Positions 1-8,184 of a DNA stretch of 59,425 nucleotides are shown here, piece by piece. This DNA is from CAJPQU01 sp052170475 (lineage in GTDB: Bacteria > Bacillota > Negativicutes > Selenomonadales > Selenomonadaceae), in NCBI GenBank assembly GCA_052170475.1, contig JBQNAL010000012.1:1-59425 (forward strand), in the 5' to 3' direction. Position 1 is the first letter of the stretch. Every line of letters starts with the position of its first letter. Below the pieces are notes generated by a model. It was not told the DNA's origin. It did not search any database and was given only the letters and a program-made list of their open reading frames with translations. A program made the translations under genes and the position numbers.

Positions 1-457
1 ATGATGTCCCCGCCGCGGCTGCGACCGTGTCGATGTTCGCCGTCGAGAGGTAGAGTGCGCCCGTATTGACCGCAGAGCCTTCGGCGAAGAGGATGCCGTG
101 CGGGTTGACGAGGTAGACGTTCCGGCCGCCCTCGATCTTGCCGTAGATATTCGACGCGCCCTCGCCTGTGACGAGGTTCAGATAGTCCTTCGTCTTGGCG
201 CCGCCGTCGAACGTTACCTTCTCGCCCCTTTCGACGGAGAAGTCCTCCCATTTGAGGACGTTGTGCTCGCCCTTGCCCACGATGTCCATGGTCGCGCCGG
301 TGATGGCGATATTCGCTTCGCCTTTGTTCGCCGCTTCGTTCGCGCCCTCGATGGGGAGGGCGTAGGCATGGGGCGCGGTAAAGGGCGCGGCGATGCTCCC
401 CGCAAAGAGCGCACAGAGGAGGGTGCGGCAGAGATGTTTCTTCGATGAGGTTTTCAT
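1..457 (-). CDS. Two-partner-secretion adhesin, N-terminal fragment (haemagglutinin-type TPS domain)
   Basis: The frame is open from an ATG at 457 to the window edge (152 codons), so this is the 5' end of a larger gene. An AAAGGA ribosome site lies about 8 bases upstream of the ATG. Residues 1-33 form a signal peptide (MKTSSKKH, then a hydrophobic run ending AHAYA). The mature part carries hallmarks of the filamentous-haemagglutinin secretion domain: an NVLKWEDFSV-like stretch, then NIYGKI, NVYLVNPHGILF and a TANID motif. In this family the domain is recognised by a TpsB/FhaC outer-membrane transporter, which exports a long beta-helical adhesin to the cell surface. No TpsB gene is seen here; it would lie outside. 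The repeat region and C-terminus are missing only because the window ends. Confidence 0.85.
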   Translation of the reverse strand, partial: MKTSSKKHLCRTLLCALFAGSIAAPFTAPHAYALPIEGANEAANKGEANIAITGATMDIVGKGEHNVLKWEDFSVERGEKVTFDGGAKTKDYLNLVTGEGASNIYGKIEGGRNVYLVNPHGILFAEGSAVNTGALYLSTANIDTVAAAAGTS

Positions 458-628
458 TTTGCTTCGTCCTTTCTTTTGGGCAAGAGTGCTTATGTCATCG
501 GCAACACACGCAGAAAGAAAACCCAAGTGCAGCCAAAGATTTTATTCATCCCATTTTCTCATATCTACGCGAAATGTCAATCAAAGGGGTGTAAACGTTG
601 GAATTAGGATGCGAACGATGGAATGGGG

Positions 629-688
629 GGATAAATCACGAAAATAGAGCGTAAATCGCGTAAATAAGGCGCAAATCGCGTAAACAGG
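629..688. repeat. Three degenerate 20-bp tandem units upstream of the adhesin gene
   Basis: Units start at 629, 649 and 669. The second and third are closely alike (GCGTAAATCGCGTAAATAAG and GCGCAAATCGCGTAAACAGG), and the first is more diverged. They lie 170-230 bases upstream of the adhesin ATG at 457. The rest of 458-843 shows no credible gene; it holds these repeats, the element-like sequence at 746-773 and the hairpin at 776-819. The repeats could be protein-binding sites that control the adhesin, but that is inference. Confidence 0.6.
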
Positions 689-745
689 GGATGAACGCAA
701 ACGATGGCAAAGGCGCAAAACATAAATGCTGCAACTGACATGTTC

Positions 746-773
746 GTCATACCACAACATTTATGATAGAGCC
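746..773 (-). repeat. 28-base element-end-like sequence, copy 1
   Basis: Read on the minus strand it starts GGCTCTATCATAAATGTTGT and continues GGTATGAC. The same 28 bases, with one mismatch, occur on the plus strand at 59368-59395. In both places a CATAAATG or ATAAATG arm is followed by its inverted copy (CATTTATG near 722-730 here), and both lie beside a strong terminator hairpin. The GGCTCT tip resembles, from memory, the ends of ISL3-family insertion sequences. No transposase gene is visible on either side here, so this would be a solo end or a small non-autonomous element. Confidence 0.45.
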
Positions 774-775
774 GC

Positions 776-819
776 AAAATCCCCCTGTATTTCTCGCACG
801 AGCGATACAGGGGGATTTT
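776..819 (-). terminator. Terminator downstream of the Rpn-type nuclease gene
   Basis: A perfect 15-bp stem (AAAATCCCCCTGTAT pairing with ATACAGGGGGATTTT) encloses a 14-base loop, with a T run on each side. It lies about 25 bases past the stop codon of the nuclease gene on the minus strand and could work in both directions. Confidence 0.8.
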
Positions 820-843
820 GCGTACAGTTTGGCTCTTTATCAA

Positions 844-1755
844 CTACTTGGCTGGCGCGTCTTGCAGCGCTAAAATCTCCGCCCGCGTCAAGCCGCTCGA
901 CTTCTCGATCACCTCGATGGGAACCTTCAGCGTAAACAGGGAACGCACCATGTCGAGCATCCTGCGCTGTCCCTCAGCACGGCCTTCAGCACGTCCCTCA
1001 GTACGTCCCTCAGCACGGCCCTCAGCACGGCCCTCAGCACGGCCCTCAGCACGGCCTTCAAGACGGCCTTCCATTCGGCCCTCTTCCATTTTCCTCTCTC
1101 CGAATTTTTCCATCAGTTCGCACATGGTATTCACCCCTCCTGTTTCTGCCTTGAAGTAATCTGCGCGTTCGGCAAGTTCCTTGTAATTCATCTGCTGCGG
1201 GTTTTCGCAGAAGAAGTCCTGCATGAGCTTCCCGAGCGGCGTATCGTCGCGGTTTGCGCCGTTGACGTAGAGGATGTGTGCGCCGTCGTCAAAAGGGCGC
1301 TGGAGTTCCTCGATCCTCCGCTCCACATGGTAGAGCGGACAGCCTGCGCCGTAGATGTCGTTCTCCGTGATGAAGATCACCCATGTTCCCGGGAGATCCG
1401 AGAAATCCGCTCCTTTTGCGAGTTCGCGCGCGTCCATCATGCTGCTGTTGTAGCGTGCCCGGTGCGGCGATGCGCCTTCGCTGGCCCGCTGGACTTCGCA
1501 GTCGTAGAGCTTTCCCTCGCTGTCCTCCGCCAAGACGTCAAAGCGCACGCCGCGGCCGTAGAGATTGTCCGCGCTCTCTTGCGTGACGACATGCTTGACG
1601 ATGAGATCGTCCCGGTCAAAGAAGATCCGCAGTAACAGCTGCATTCCTTCGATATAGTTGTCAAAACAGACGTTGAAAAAGGTGTCGTCTATCAGGCGGA
1701 ACTTTTGAATCATCGCACCATATTCCGCCGGGACGTCCTTCGTGAGTATTCCCAC
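844..1755 (-). CDS. Rpn-family PD-(D/E)XK nuclease with tandem EGRA-like repeats
   Basis: The 303-residue protein matches the Rpn / PD-(D/E)XK nuclease family transposase group. Its N-terminal part (residues 1-90) has the FRLIDDTFFN opening, and the nuclease core shows RFDVLAED followed by the CEVQ strand, fitting the D...ExQ active site. Residues about 225-265 are a run of four-residue EGR[AMLT] repeats encoded by a 12-bp tandem repeat. The C-terminal 40 residues form a helical tail ending in a VIEKSSGLTRAEI motif typical of the family. The start is a GTG with AGGAGGGG nine bases upstream. The XRE regulator gene ends 24 bases upstream, so the two are probably co-transcribed. Rpn proteins are linked to recombination and phage defence; the role here is not shown. 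Confidence 0.85.
   Translation of the reverse strand: MGILTKDVPAEYGAMIQKFRLIDDTFFNVCFDNYIEGMQLLLRIFFDRDDLIVKHVVTQESADNLYGRGVRFDVLAEDSEGKLYDCEVQRASEGASPHRARYNSSMMDARELAKGADFSDLPGTWVIFITENDIYGAGCPLYHVERRIEELQRPFDDGAHILYVNGANRDDTPLGKLMQDFFCENPQQMNYKELAERADYFKAETGGVNTMCELMEKFGERKMEEGRMEGRLEGRAEGRAEGRAEGRAEGRTEGRAEGRAEGQRRMLDMVRSLFTLKVPIEVIEKSSGLTRAEILALQDAPAK
971..1090 (-). repeat. 12-bp tandem repeat inside the Rpn-type gene (about ten units)
   Basis: Units of the CCCTCAGCACGG type run in register from 971 to 1090. Four central units are identical and the outer ones degenerate. Each unit encodes four residues, so copy-number change would keep the frame and lengthen or shorten the charged linker. 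Confidence 0.9.
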
Positions 1756-1779
1756 TGTACCTATCCCCTCCTGTTATGA

Positions 1780-2064
1780 TTACCGCAACCCGATTTGTAG
1801 CTCCTTCCCAAGGGAGCGAGCCGTGCGAATGAGAAAATCCAGTGACGGATTATACGTTCCGCTCTCCAAGCGGCTGATATTGGAGGTCTGCGTCCCCATA
1901 CGGTGCGCCAATTCGCTCTGCGTCATGTTTTGCTCCGCGCGGGCGGCAATGATCTGCGCAATCAATGTATAGCGCGGTTGAAGCCGCTCATATTCGGCGG
2001 CAAAATCCTCATGCTTCATCAGTTTCGCACGAATGGCCGCCAAGGCAGCGTCAGGTGTTTTCAT
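1780..2064 (-). CDS. XRE-family helix-turn-helix regulator (HigA-like)
   Basis: The 94-residue protein begins MKTPDAALAAIRAKL. The ATG at 2064 is chosen because GAGGAG lies about 9 bases upstream; the frame stays open further up but lacks a ribosome site there. Residues 34-88 form a helix-turn-helix: an IIAARAEQNMTQSELA first and second helix, then the TQTSNISRLESG recognition helix. The N-terminal 30 residues with the EYERLQPRY motif are typical of antitoxins that pair with RelE/HigB toxins. No toxin gene is recognised upstream or downstream; the next gene downstream is the Rpn-type nuclease, only 24 bases away. It may control that gene or be an orphan antitoxin. Confidence 0.8.
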   Translation of the reverse strand: MKTPDAALAAIRAKLMKHEDFAAEYERLQPRYTLIAQIIAARAEQNMTQSELAHRMGTQTSNISRLESGTYNPSLDFLIRTARSLGKELQIGLR

Positions 2065-2290
2065 GGGTGTTTCTCCTCTCCTACGCCTCTTTCTCCCGCC
2101 GCGCACGACCCAATCCATACGGCGTTTTGTCTGTCTTTTCGCCTCCATGCGGCAAGCCAAAGCGATGTCCCAAAGACCCGAATTTCCTACCACGCCTTAC
2201 GCAAATATTATCATATAGGATAACATAAAGCAAGTACGCCGCCCGATCCTATACGATATTTTCCCGAAAAGCCGTCGAGGCGGCAAACGG

Positions 2291-2839
2291 TCAGGCCCAA
2301 AAGCAACCCTGTCTGCGAAGGACGGGCAAAAGCGCGGCGGCCAAGAGGCCGATGGCGAGGCCAGAGGCGAGGCCAAGGGCGGCGAGGATCGGGGCGTAGG
2401 CGAAGAGGGCGGCGGTGCGAAGGACGAGCATGGCGGCGGCAAGTTGGCCGACATTGTGCGCGATGCCCCCCGCCGCGCTCACGGTCACCAAGGAAAGGCC
2501 GAGGCGGCGCAAGAAGCACATGAGGGCAAAGCTAAGCGCCGCGCCGACGGCGCTGTACCAAAACGCCCCGCCCCCCGTAAAGACGCTGCCCAAGGCCACG
2601 CGCAGGCATAAGACGAGAGCGGCGTCGTGCCACTCGGGAAAAAGATAGAGCGCCAGGAGGGTGACGAGGTTCGCGAGGCCTAACTTCGCGCCGGGCAAGA
2701 AGGCAGGAAGCGGCAGCACGTTCTCCGCGAAGGAGAGCGCCAACGCGAGCGCCGTCAGTAGGCCGAGGAGGACGACGCGGTACGCCACGCGGCGCGCTGC
2801 GGACGCACCGCCCCCCTTCACTCGCGGCTCCCGTGTCAC
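2291..2839 (-). CDS. Gx transporter / heptaprenyl-diphosphate-synthase component I-like membrane protein (EetB-like)
   Basis: The 182-residue protein has a short charged N-terminus and five or six hydrophobic helices. It carries the family signature near residues 40-60 (LPAFLPGAKLGLANLVTL), diagnostic of the Gx transporter / Hpre_diP_synt_I family. The GTG start at 2839 overlaps the stop of the NusG-II gene (GTGA) and is preceded by GAGGG. Despite the old family name, members next to NusG-II and FMN-binding genes occur, from memory, in flavin-based extracellular electron-transfer clusters as EetB. It is the last gene of the iron operon. A membrane electron-transfer role is inferred from this context; an isoprenoid role cannot be excluded. 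Confidence 0.75.
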   Translation of the reverse strand: MTREPRVKGGGASAARRVAYRVVLLGLLTALALALSFAENVLPLPAFLPGAKLGLANLVTLLALYLFPEWHDAALVLCLRVALGSVFTGGGAFWYSAVGAALSFALMCFLRRLGLSLVTVSAAGGIAHNVGQLAAAMLVLRTAALFAYAPILAALGLASGLAIGLLAAALLPVLRRQGCFWA

Positions 2840-3237
2840 GGCGCTTCCCTCACTTCGACGAGGAGGCGATGCGGGAGGCACGCGATGACTTCCCCCGGCT
2901 TGGAAATCGAGCCTTGCCTTTGACAGAGATGGTTCGGGCAGTTCGCGTCCTCCACGGCCACGGTACCCCCAGCGAGGACGATGCGGTTCCAGCCGTGGGT
3001 CGTCTCCACGGTGAACACCGCCCGCACTCCCTCCGCAGGCAGGGGGAACGTCCCCCAGACGATCCCGTCCACGGTGACGACCGCCACCCGCGGATGCAGC
3101 ACCGCCCCGCCGTCTTCCGCCGCTGGGAAAACGCCGCCCGCCCATGGCAAAAAGCCGCGCAGCGCAAAGAGCGCGAGCGCGGCCAATCCCAGCACGAAAG
3201 CCGCGATGGCGACCCTTTTACTGCTGTGCCTGTTCAA
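2836..3237 (-). CDS. NusG domain II-containing membrane-anchored protein (EetA-like)
   Basis: The 133-residue protein has one N-terminal membrane helix (residues about 9-32) and then a single NusG domain II fold. The family hallmark is clear near the C-terminus: CPNHLCQRQGSIS, then GEVIACLPHRLLVEV. The two cysteines in CPNHLC and a third in IACLPH are conserved in these proteins and might bind a cofactor. The ATG lies inside the end of the FMN-binding gene (20-base overlap) and the stop overlaps the next gene, so translation is coupled. Proteins of this type adjoin Gx transporters in electron-transfer clusters. They are unrelated in function to transcription factor NusG. Confidence 0.8.
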   Translation of the reverse strand: MNRHSSKRVAIAAFVLGLAALALFALRGFLPWAGGVFPAAEDGGAVLHPRVAVVTVDGIVWGTFPLPAEGVRAVFTVETTHGWNRIVLAGGTVAVEDANCPNHLCQRQGSISKPGEVIACLPHRLLVEVREAP

Positions 3238-3682
3238 GGACTTTTTGTGCCGTTTCCATAAATTGTTCGTAGGAGACCGTCGCCCCCGCGATGGCGTCCA
3301 CTTCCCCCGGCTGCTGGGTCTGCAATAATTGCGCCCCGTAGGAATTGTTCGCCTTGAGCGAGTTCTGGGCGATCTTATACTTTTTCTCGTCCTTGATCTG
3401 CCCGTCGGTCATGCCGTAGGTTTCGTCCTTCTCTTTGCCGTCGGGGGAAAGGCCGACGAAATCCGCCGCCACGATCTTGTGGTTCTTGATGACGACGGTG
3501 AGGCGGCCGCGTCCCATGTAGCTGTCGGAGGCGCTTTCCGCCGTGTAGGTGCCGTCCTTCGCCTTGCTGAGGTCAAACGCGGCGGCCGCCGGTTTCACAG
3601 GCGCAGGCTTTTTCTCCTCCCCGCAGCCCGAAAAGGCCAGCATGGCGGCCAAGAGCAGGCTTCCGGTGACGATTTTCTTCAT
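3218..3682 (-). CDS. FMN-binding domain lipoprotein, likely covalently flavinylated
   Basis: The start MKKIVTGSL at 3682 is preferred over an ATG 18 bases upstream because AGGAAGGG sits 7 bases before it. The 154-residue protein has a lipoprotein signal (LLAAMLAFSGC, with the lipidated Cys near residue 20) and a proline/alanine linker, then one FMN_bind domain. The flavinylation motif is DAIAGATVSYEQF near the C-terminus, where ApbE is known to attach FMN to the Thr of D-x-x-(S/T)-G-A-T; here the fourth position is Ala rather than Ser/Thr. It is expected to sit on the outer face of the inner membrane and carry one electron pair. ApbE is encoded 8 kb away in the same locus. Confidence 0.85.
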   Translation of the reverse strand: MKKIVTGSLLLAAMLAFSGCGEEKKPAPVKPAAAAFDLSKAKDGTYTAESASDSYMGRGRLTVVIKNHKIVAADFVGLSPDGKEKDETYGMTDGQIKDEKKYKIAQNSLKANNSYGAQLLQTQQPGEVDAIAGATVSYEQFMETAQKVLEQAQQ

Positions 3683-3696
3683 CGCAAATCCCTTCC

Positions 3697-4347
<651 letters not shown>

Positions 4348-4357
4348 AAGCTCCTCC

Positions 4358-5488
4358 TCACTCGCCCCGCAGCACGATGGCCGGGTCCACTTGGGTGGCG
4401 ATCCGCACCGGCACCAAGCTGGCCAGCCCGGTAACCACGACGGACAAAATCAGGGAAAAGATGGCGATCACGGGCGAAAATTCGATCCCTCGCCCGAAGA
4501 CGTGGAGGCTGACGCTCTGGGCGAACAAGAATCCCAGCCCCGCGCCGATGACGCCGCCGAACGCGCCCAAGAGGCAGCCGTTCCCTAAAAATTCCAGCAC
4601 GATGTCCCGATTGTCCGCCCCCAAAGCCTTTTTCAGGCCGATCTCCTTGCGGCGCTCCGTCACGACGGCCATCATGGTGGTGCTGACACAGATGAGGGTC
4701 AGCACCAGCACCACGATGGTGACGAGAAAGACGAGCGCTTGGAGCTTGCCTAAGACGGTGCCCTCCGCATGGGCGATCTGCTTGACGGGCTGGGGGGCGA
4801 CGCCCGGCACCGCTTTCGCGATGAGACCCGTCACGGCATCCAGCTTCTCGCCGTCCGCCACGATGCTGAGCTGGGCGAGGCTGAGGACGCCGGGATGCTC
4901 TGTGATCTGCTGGAGCCGTTTGAGATCGACGTAGGCCAGCTGCTCTTCCTTCCCGCCGGTGCGGACGATGCCGGAAACGGTGAGGTTCGACACGCGCTTT
5001 CCTTCGCCGGCGCTCACGGTGACGGTCTGCCCCACCTTCACGCCAAGCTGCTGGGCAAATTCCGCGCCCAAGAGAATCTCCTTCTGCCCCGCCGTCGGAT
5101 ACGCGCCTTCGATCTGCCAGTACGGGCTGACTTTTTGCAGCTCCGCAAAGTCCGTCCCGCCCACGATGGCCGATTGCTTATTGACGGCCAAGGTATCGTA
5201 GAGGAAGGGCGTCGCGCCGACGATCTCGTAGCCCGCCAAGGCGGTTTTCACCTTTTGTATCTCGCTCTCCGGCAGACTGTCTTTCTCTCCCCCGGGGAGG
5301 ATCAAAAGGTTCGCCCCGTAGGCGCGGAACGCGCGACCCATCTGCGCGGGAACTTCCCGATAGACGGTGATCATGCCCGAGATGATGGTGGCGCCGATGG
5401 CCACCGCCAAGAGTGTGATGAAGAGCCGTGCCTTGCGCCGCGTCATGGAGGAGAGTACCATGACCAGAAACATTCTATATTTCGCCAT
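4358..5488 (-). CDS. FtsX/MacB-type ABC permease of the iron locus (second)
   Basis: The 376-residue protein has one N-terminal membrane helix (residues about 18-40), a periplasmic MacB-like domain of about 200 residues, and three C-terminal helices from residue about 255. The C-terminal permease block contains TTMMAVVTERRKEIGLKKALG, written here only to its key part RRKEIGLKKALG, the classical FtsX coupling motif. It ends PVRIATQVDPAIVLRGE. It lies 6 bases after the other FtsX permease and 10 bases before the ATPase gene, so the two probably form a heterodimer. MacB-type systems move periplasmic substrates or transmit force rather than import across the inner membrane. Confidence 0.88.
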   Translation of the reverse strand: MAKYRMFLVMVLSSMTRRKARLFITLLAVAIGATIISGMITVYREVPAQMGRAFRAYGANLLILPGGEKDSLPESEIQKVKTALAGYEIVGATPFLYDTLAVNKQSAIVGGTDFAELQKVSPYWQIEGAYPTAGQKEILLGAEFAQQLGVKVGQTVTVSAGEGKRVSNLTVSGIVRTGGKEEQLAYVDLKRLQQITEHPGVLSLAQLSIVADGEKLDAVTGLIAKAVPGVAPQPVKQIAHAEGTVLGKLQALVFLVTIVVLVLTLICVSTTMMAVVTERRKEIGLKKALGADNRDIVLEFLGNGCLLGAFGGVIGAGLGFLFAQSVSLHVFGRGIEFSPVIAIFSLILSVVVTGLASLVPVRIATQVDPAIVLRGE

Positions 5489-5494
5489 TATGTA

Positions 5495-6772
5495 TCACCT
5501 GCCATGAAGAACTTCCGCCGGCTGCAGCGACAAGAGGAGCCGGATCGCGGGGATGCTGCCGCCCAAAAGCACCAAGGTCAAGAGGACGGCCACCACGGGG
5601 ATGACGAGGAGATTGACCGCGATGCCCGAGCCGAAAACCGTCTCGCCGATGAGCTGGGCGAAGCCAAGCCCCGCAAAGTAGCCCACGACGCCGCCCAAGA
5701 TCCCCGCCGCGAAAAGCTCCGTCAGCACCGAGAGGGACACGGCCAAATTCGACGCGCCCAAAGCCTTTAAGAGCCCCAACTCCCGGCTGCGCTCCATGAC
5801 GTTGGCGCTGATGAGGTTCGATACCCCAAGCGCGGCCGAAAGAAGGCTCAACACCGTGATGAGGAGCATCAAAAGCTGCGTCTTATCCAAGATCTTCCCC
5901 TCCGACTCCGCGATCTGCCGCACGGGGCGCGCCACGGAGCCGGGGATGACTTCCTCGATCTGAAACGCGATGGAGCCGACGTAGGCGGTGCAGTACCAAA
6001 TATCATATTCGCGCTGGGAAAGCGCTTTGGGATTGGCCGCTGCCTTGCGCGCCAGATCGTTCTCCGGCGTGGTGATGGCGCTGACCTCCACCGAGGAGAC
6101 GCGCCCGGCGTGATCGGTGAGTTCCTGCGCCAGCTTTAAGGGCGCAATGATCTGCTCTTCCTCCGCCCCCCCGCCGCTGAGGATGCCGGAAACCTGCAAG
6201 ATCTTGTCGCGTCCCGCCGCGTCTTTCCCGGTGATGGTATCGCCGGGCTTTACGCCAAGCTTCGCGGCCAATTTTTTCCCCACCATGACGGCCTCTCCGC
6301 CATCCTTCGGCCAGCTTCCTTCCACCTGCCACCAAGATTTCATTTCCTTGACTCCGGCGGTCGTCGTCTCTCCCGTGGGAAGCGTCAGCGTGTGCGAAAA
6401 CCACGTCCCCAAGAGGGGGGCCGCCGTCCCGTCGGCGAGGGTGAGGCTCTCTTCCAAGAACGGGGCAAAGGCCACGATGTTGTTCGTCCAGAAGATCGTT
6501 TTGATGTTGCCCAAATCCTGCTCTCGGAGATAATCTCGATGACCCGCCCGGTCGGAAAGACCGTAGACGTCCTTTAAGATGCGCTGGGTGCGCGGCGTCA
6601 CGGTGATATTCGCCCCGTAGGCTTTCAGCTCCTGATTCACCTTGTCCCCCACGTCGAAGGCCACGTCGAGCATGGCCGTCGCCAAGGAGACGCCAAGCGC
6701 CACCGTGAGGGCGATGAGGAGGAATCTCCCCTTTTGTCGGAGCAGCGCCCCTTTTACCATTTGCCAGAACAA
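5495..6772 (-). CDS. FtsX/MacB-type ABC permease of the iron locus (first)
   Basis: The 425-residue protein has an N-terminal membrane helix followed by a large periplasmic domain. Three C-terminal helices contain the MERSRELGLLKALGAS motif of FtsX permeases, and the end is PAIRLLLSLQPAEVLHGR. The start is a TTG at 6772 with AAAGGGGG eight bases upstream. It is about 50 residues longer than its partner permease, mostly in the periplasmic domain, including an IWYCTAY segment with a single Cys. It lies directly between the DUF2318 gene and the second permease gene. Confidence 0.86.
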   Translation of the reverse strand: MFWQMVKGALLRQKGRFLLIALTVALGVSLATAMLDVAFDVGDKVNQELKAYGANITVTPRTQRILKDVYGLSDRAGHRDYLREQDLGNIKTIFWTNNIVAFAPFLEESLTLADGTAAPLLGTWFSHTLTLPTGETTTAGVKEMKSWWQVEGSWPKDGGEAVMVGKKLAAKLGVKPGDTITGKDAAGRDKILQVSGILSGGGAEEEQIIAPLKLAQELTDHAGRVSSVEVSAITTPENDLARKAAANPKALSQREYDIWYCTAYVGSIAFQIEEVIPGSVARPVRQIAESEGKILDKTQLLMLLITVLSLLSAALGVSNLISANVMERSRELGLLKALGASNLAVSLSVLTELFAAGILGGVVGYFAGLGFAQLIGETVFGSGIAVNLLVIPVVAVLLTLVLLGGSIPAIRLLLSLQPAEVLHGR

Positions 6773-6788
6773 AATGCTGCCCCCTTTC

Positions 6789-8045
6789 TCAGCGGAACCG
6801 CTTCGCTTCTTTTTCTAAAATCGACTGCTCGATGCGGATGGTGCCGCTGTCCACGTCGTACTTCACCGGCACCGGATTGCAGCCGCCCGGCATCCCGATG
6901 GTCGCCTTGTTCATGATCACGTCGCACAGCTTGCAGACGACCTGATCGTCGCGTTCATAGTAGCCCGTCGGCCCGCAGACCTCACAGGCGTCCAGCCCCA
7001 CGCCGTAGGCGGAGCCGCCCTTTTTGATGATGATGAAGCGCACCATGGTGGAGTTTTCCGCGCGGTAGACGTAGCGATGGAGATGGCCGTCGTTCACTTC
7101 GTCCAGGGGAACCCGGACGAAGCCTTCCTCCGCTTGAATGGGGACGGCAGGGACAAGCTCTTCCTTTTTGTTCGCAAAGCTGTTCCCTACGCTGGAGAGG
7201 AGAACCATCACCACGAGAGAGGCCACCACGCCGCTGCCCCAGCGCAGCTTATGCTTCGCCGAGGAGAGGAGCTTTCGGTACTGGGCGGGATTGGCGTCCA
7301 CCGGGCGCACCGGCTTTGGCTGAAGGAACTGCGTCACCGGCACCACCAAGGTCACGAAGAAGATCAGGAAGATGACGAGGCGCTGGTTGTCGATGAGGGG
7401 CGCCATGACGCCCATGAGCGCCGCCCCGCCGATGATGTGCCGGATCATCATGATCTGGATCAGGTAAATGCCCTGCTGCACGATACAGCCGGCGATCTGC
7501 ACCGCATAGACGAAGAGCAGCCGCCCGTAGGAAAGCGCCGCCGACGCCTTATAGACGAGAAAGCCACTCAAAAAGCCCAAGAACAATCCGACGCCATAGC
7601 CTAAGGACTTCACCAAAACTTCAAGGGTAAAAAACTCCCCCGTGGCGGCGATGGCGATACTCACCGGCATGAGCCACAGTTCCAACCCGTGATACGCCCA
7701 AAAAGAGATCACTAAGACCATGGACGCGATCCCGATGAGGCGTGCCCGCGCAGCTGCCGCCGCCGGACGAGCGAGGAGCGCCAAGAGCGAGAGTTCACTC
7801 AAGAGCGACGCAAAGATGGCCACCCCTTCAAAGCCTTCCCGGCTCACGGCCTGCCGCGTCCCCGTCTTGACCGCCGCGAAGAAGAGCGACACGAAAATGC
7901 CCCACTTCATCGCCCGCCAAAACTGCTGCCGAAACGCGGGGTACGGCAGACTGGAGAGAAGCGCCAGCAAAATGGCGAGCGGCACGGTCAGCATGACCCC
8001 CTGCTCCATCGCCGGGATCATTTGCCGCAAAAATAACTGTATCAT
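6789..8045 (-). CDS. DUF2318 membrane protein with C-terminal metal-binding cysteine motifs (FtrD-like)
   Basis: The 418-residue protein has about eight hydrophobic helices in residues 1-280, then a soluble C-terminal DUF2318 domain. That domain holds GLDACEVCGPTGYY, CKLCDVI and a later MPGGCNPVP, giving two CxxC pairs plus a Cys that can bind iron-sulfur or other metal. Homologues sit next to FTR1 and P19 in bacterial iron loci and are thought to hand electrons or metal to the permease. The ATG at 8045 follows GGAGG. The 139-base gap to the P19 gene holds a small hairpin but no separate gene. Confidence 0.88.
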   Translation of the reverse strand: MIQLFLRQMIPAMEQGVMLTVPLAILLALLSSLPYPAFRQQFWRAMKWGIFVSLFFAAVKTGTRQAVSREGFEGVAIFASLLSELSLLALLARPAAAAARARLIGIASMVLVISFWAYHGLELWLMPVSIAIAATGEFFTLEVLVKSLGYGVGLFLGFLSGFLVYKASAALSYGRLLFVYAVQIAGCIVQQGIYLIQIMMIRHIIGGAALMGVMAPLIDNQRLVIFLIFFVTLVVPVTQFLQPKPVRPVDANPAQYRKLLSSAKHKLRWGSGVVASLVVMVLLSSVGNSFANKKEELVPAVPIQAEEGFVRVPLDEVNDGHLHRYVYRAENSTMVRFIIIKKGGSAYGVGLDACEVCGPTGYYERDDQVVCKLCDVIMNKATIGMPGGCNPVPVKYDVDSGTIRIEQSILEKEAKRFR

Positions 8046-8184
8046 AAGCCTCCGTCCTTACTTCATGGAAAAATGGAGGGTAACGAAAAAGCCCCTGGCT
8101 CCCCGTCACTCTCCACTTCCCATGCATCCGCAGATGCGGCGGGCGGCACATGACATGCCCCCTCCGTCTCATTTCGTTATCGTA

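Noticed and set aside
971..1090. Regular 12-bp repeat considered as a CRISPR array.
   Set aside because: Units are contiguous with no spacers and lie inside a coding sequence.
2065..2220. Possible HigB toxin remnant upstream of the XRE gene.
   Set aside because: The minus-strand reading is short and only loosely like a toxin C-terminus; not enough to call.
4769..5770. Long plus-strand open frame opposite the FtsX permeases.
   Set aside because: Antisense shadow; no family resemblance and no ribosome site.
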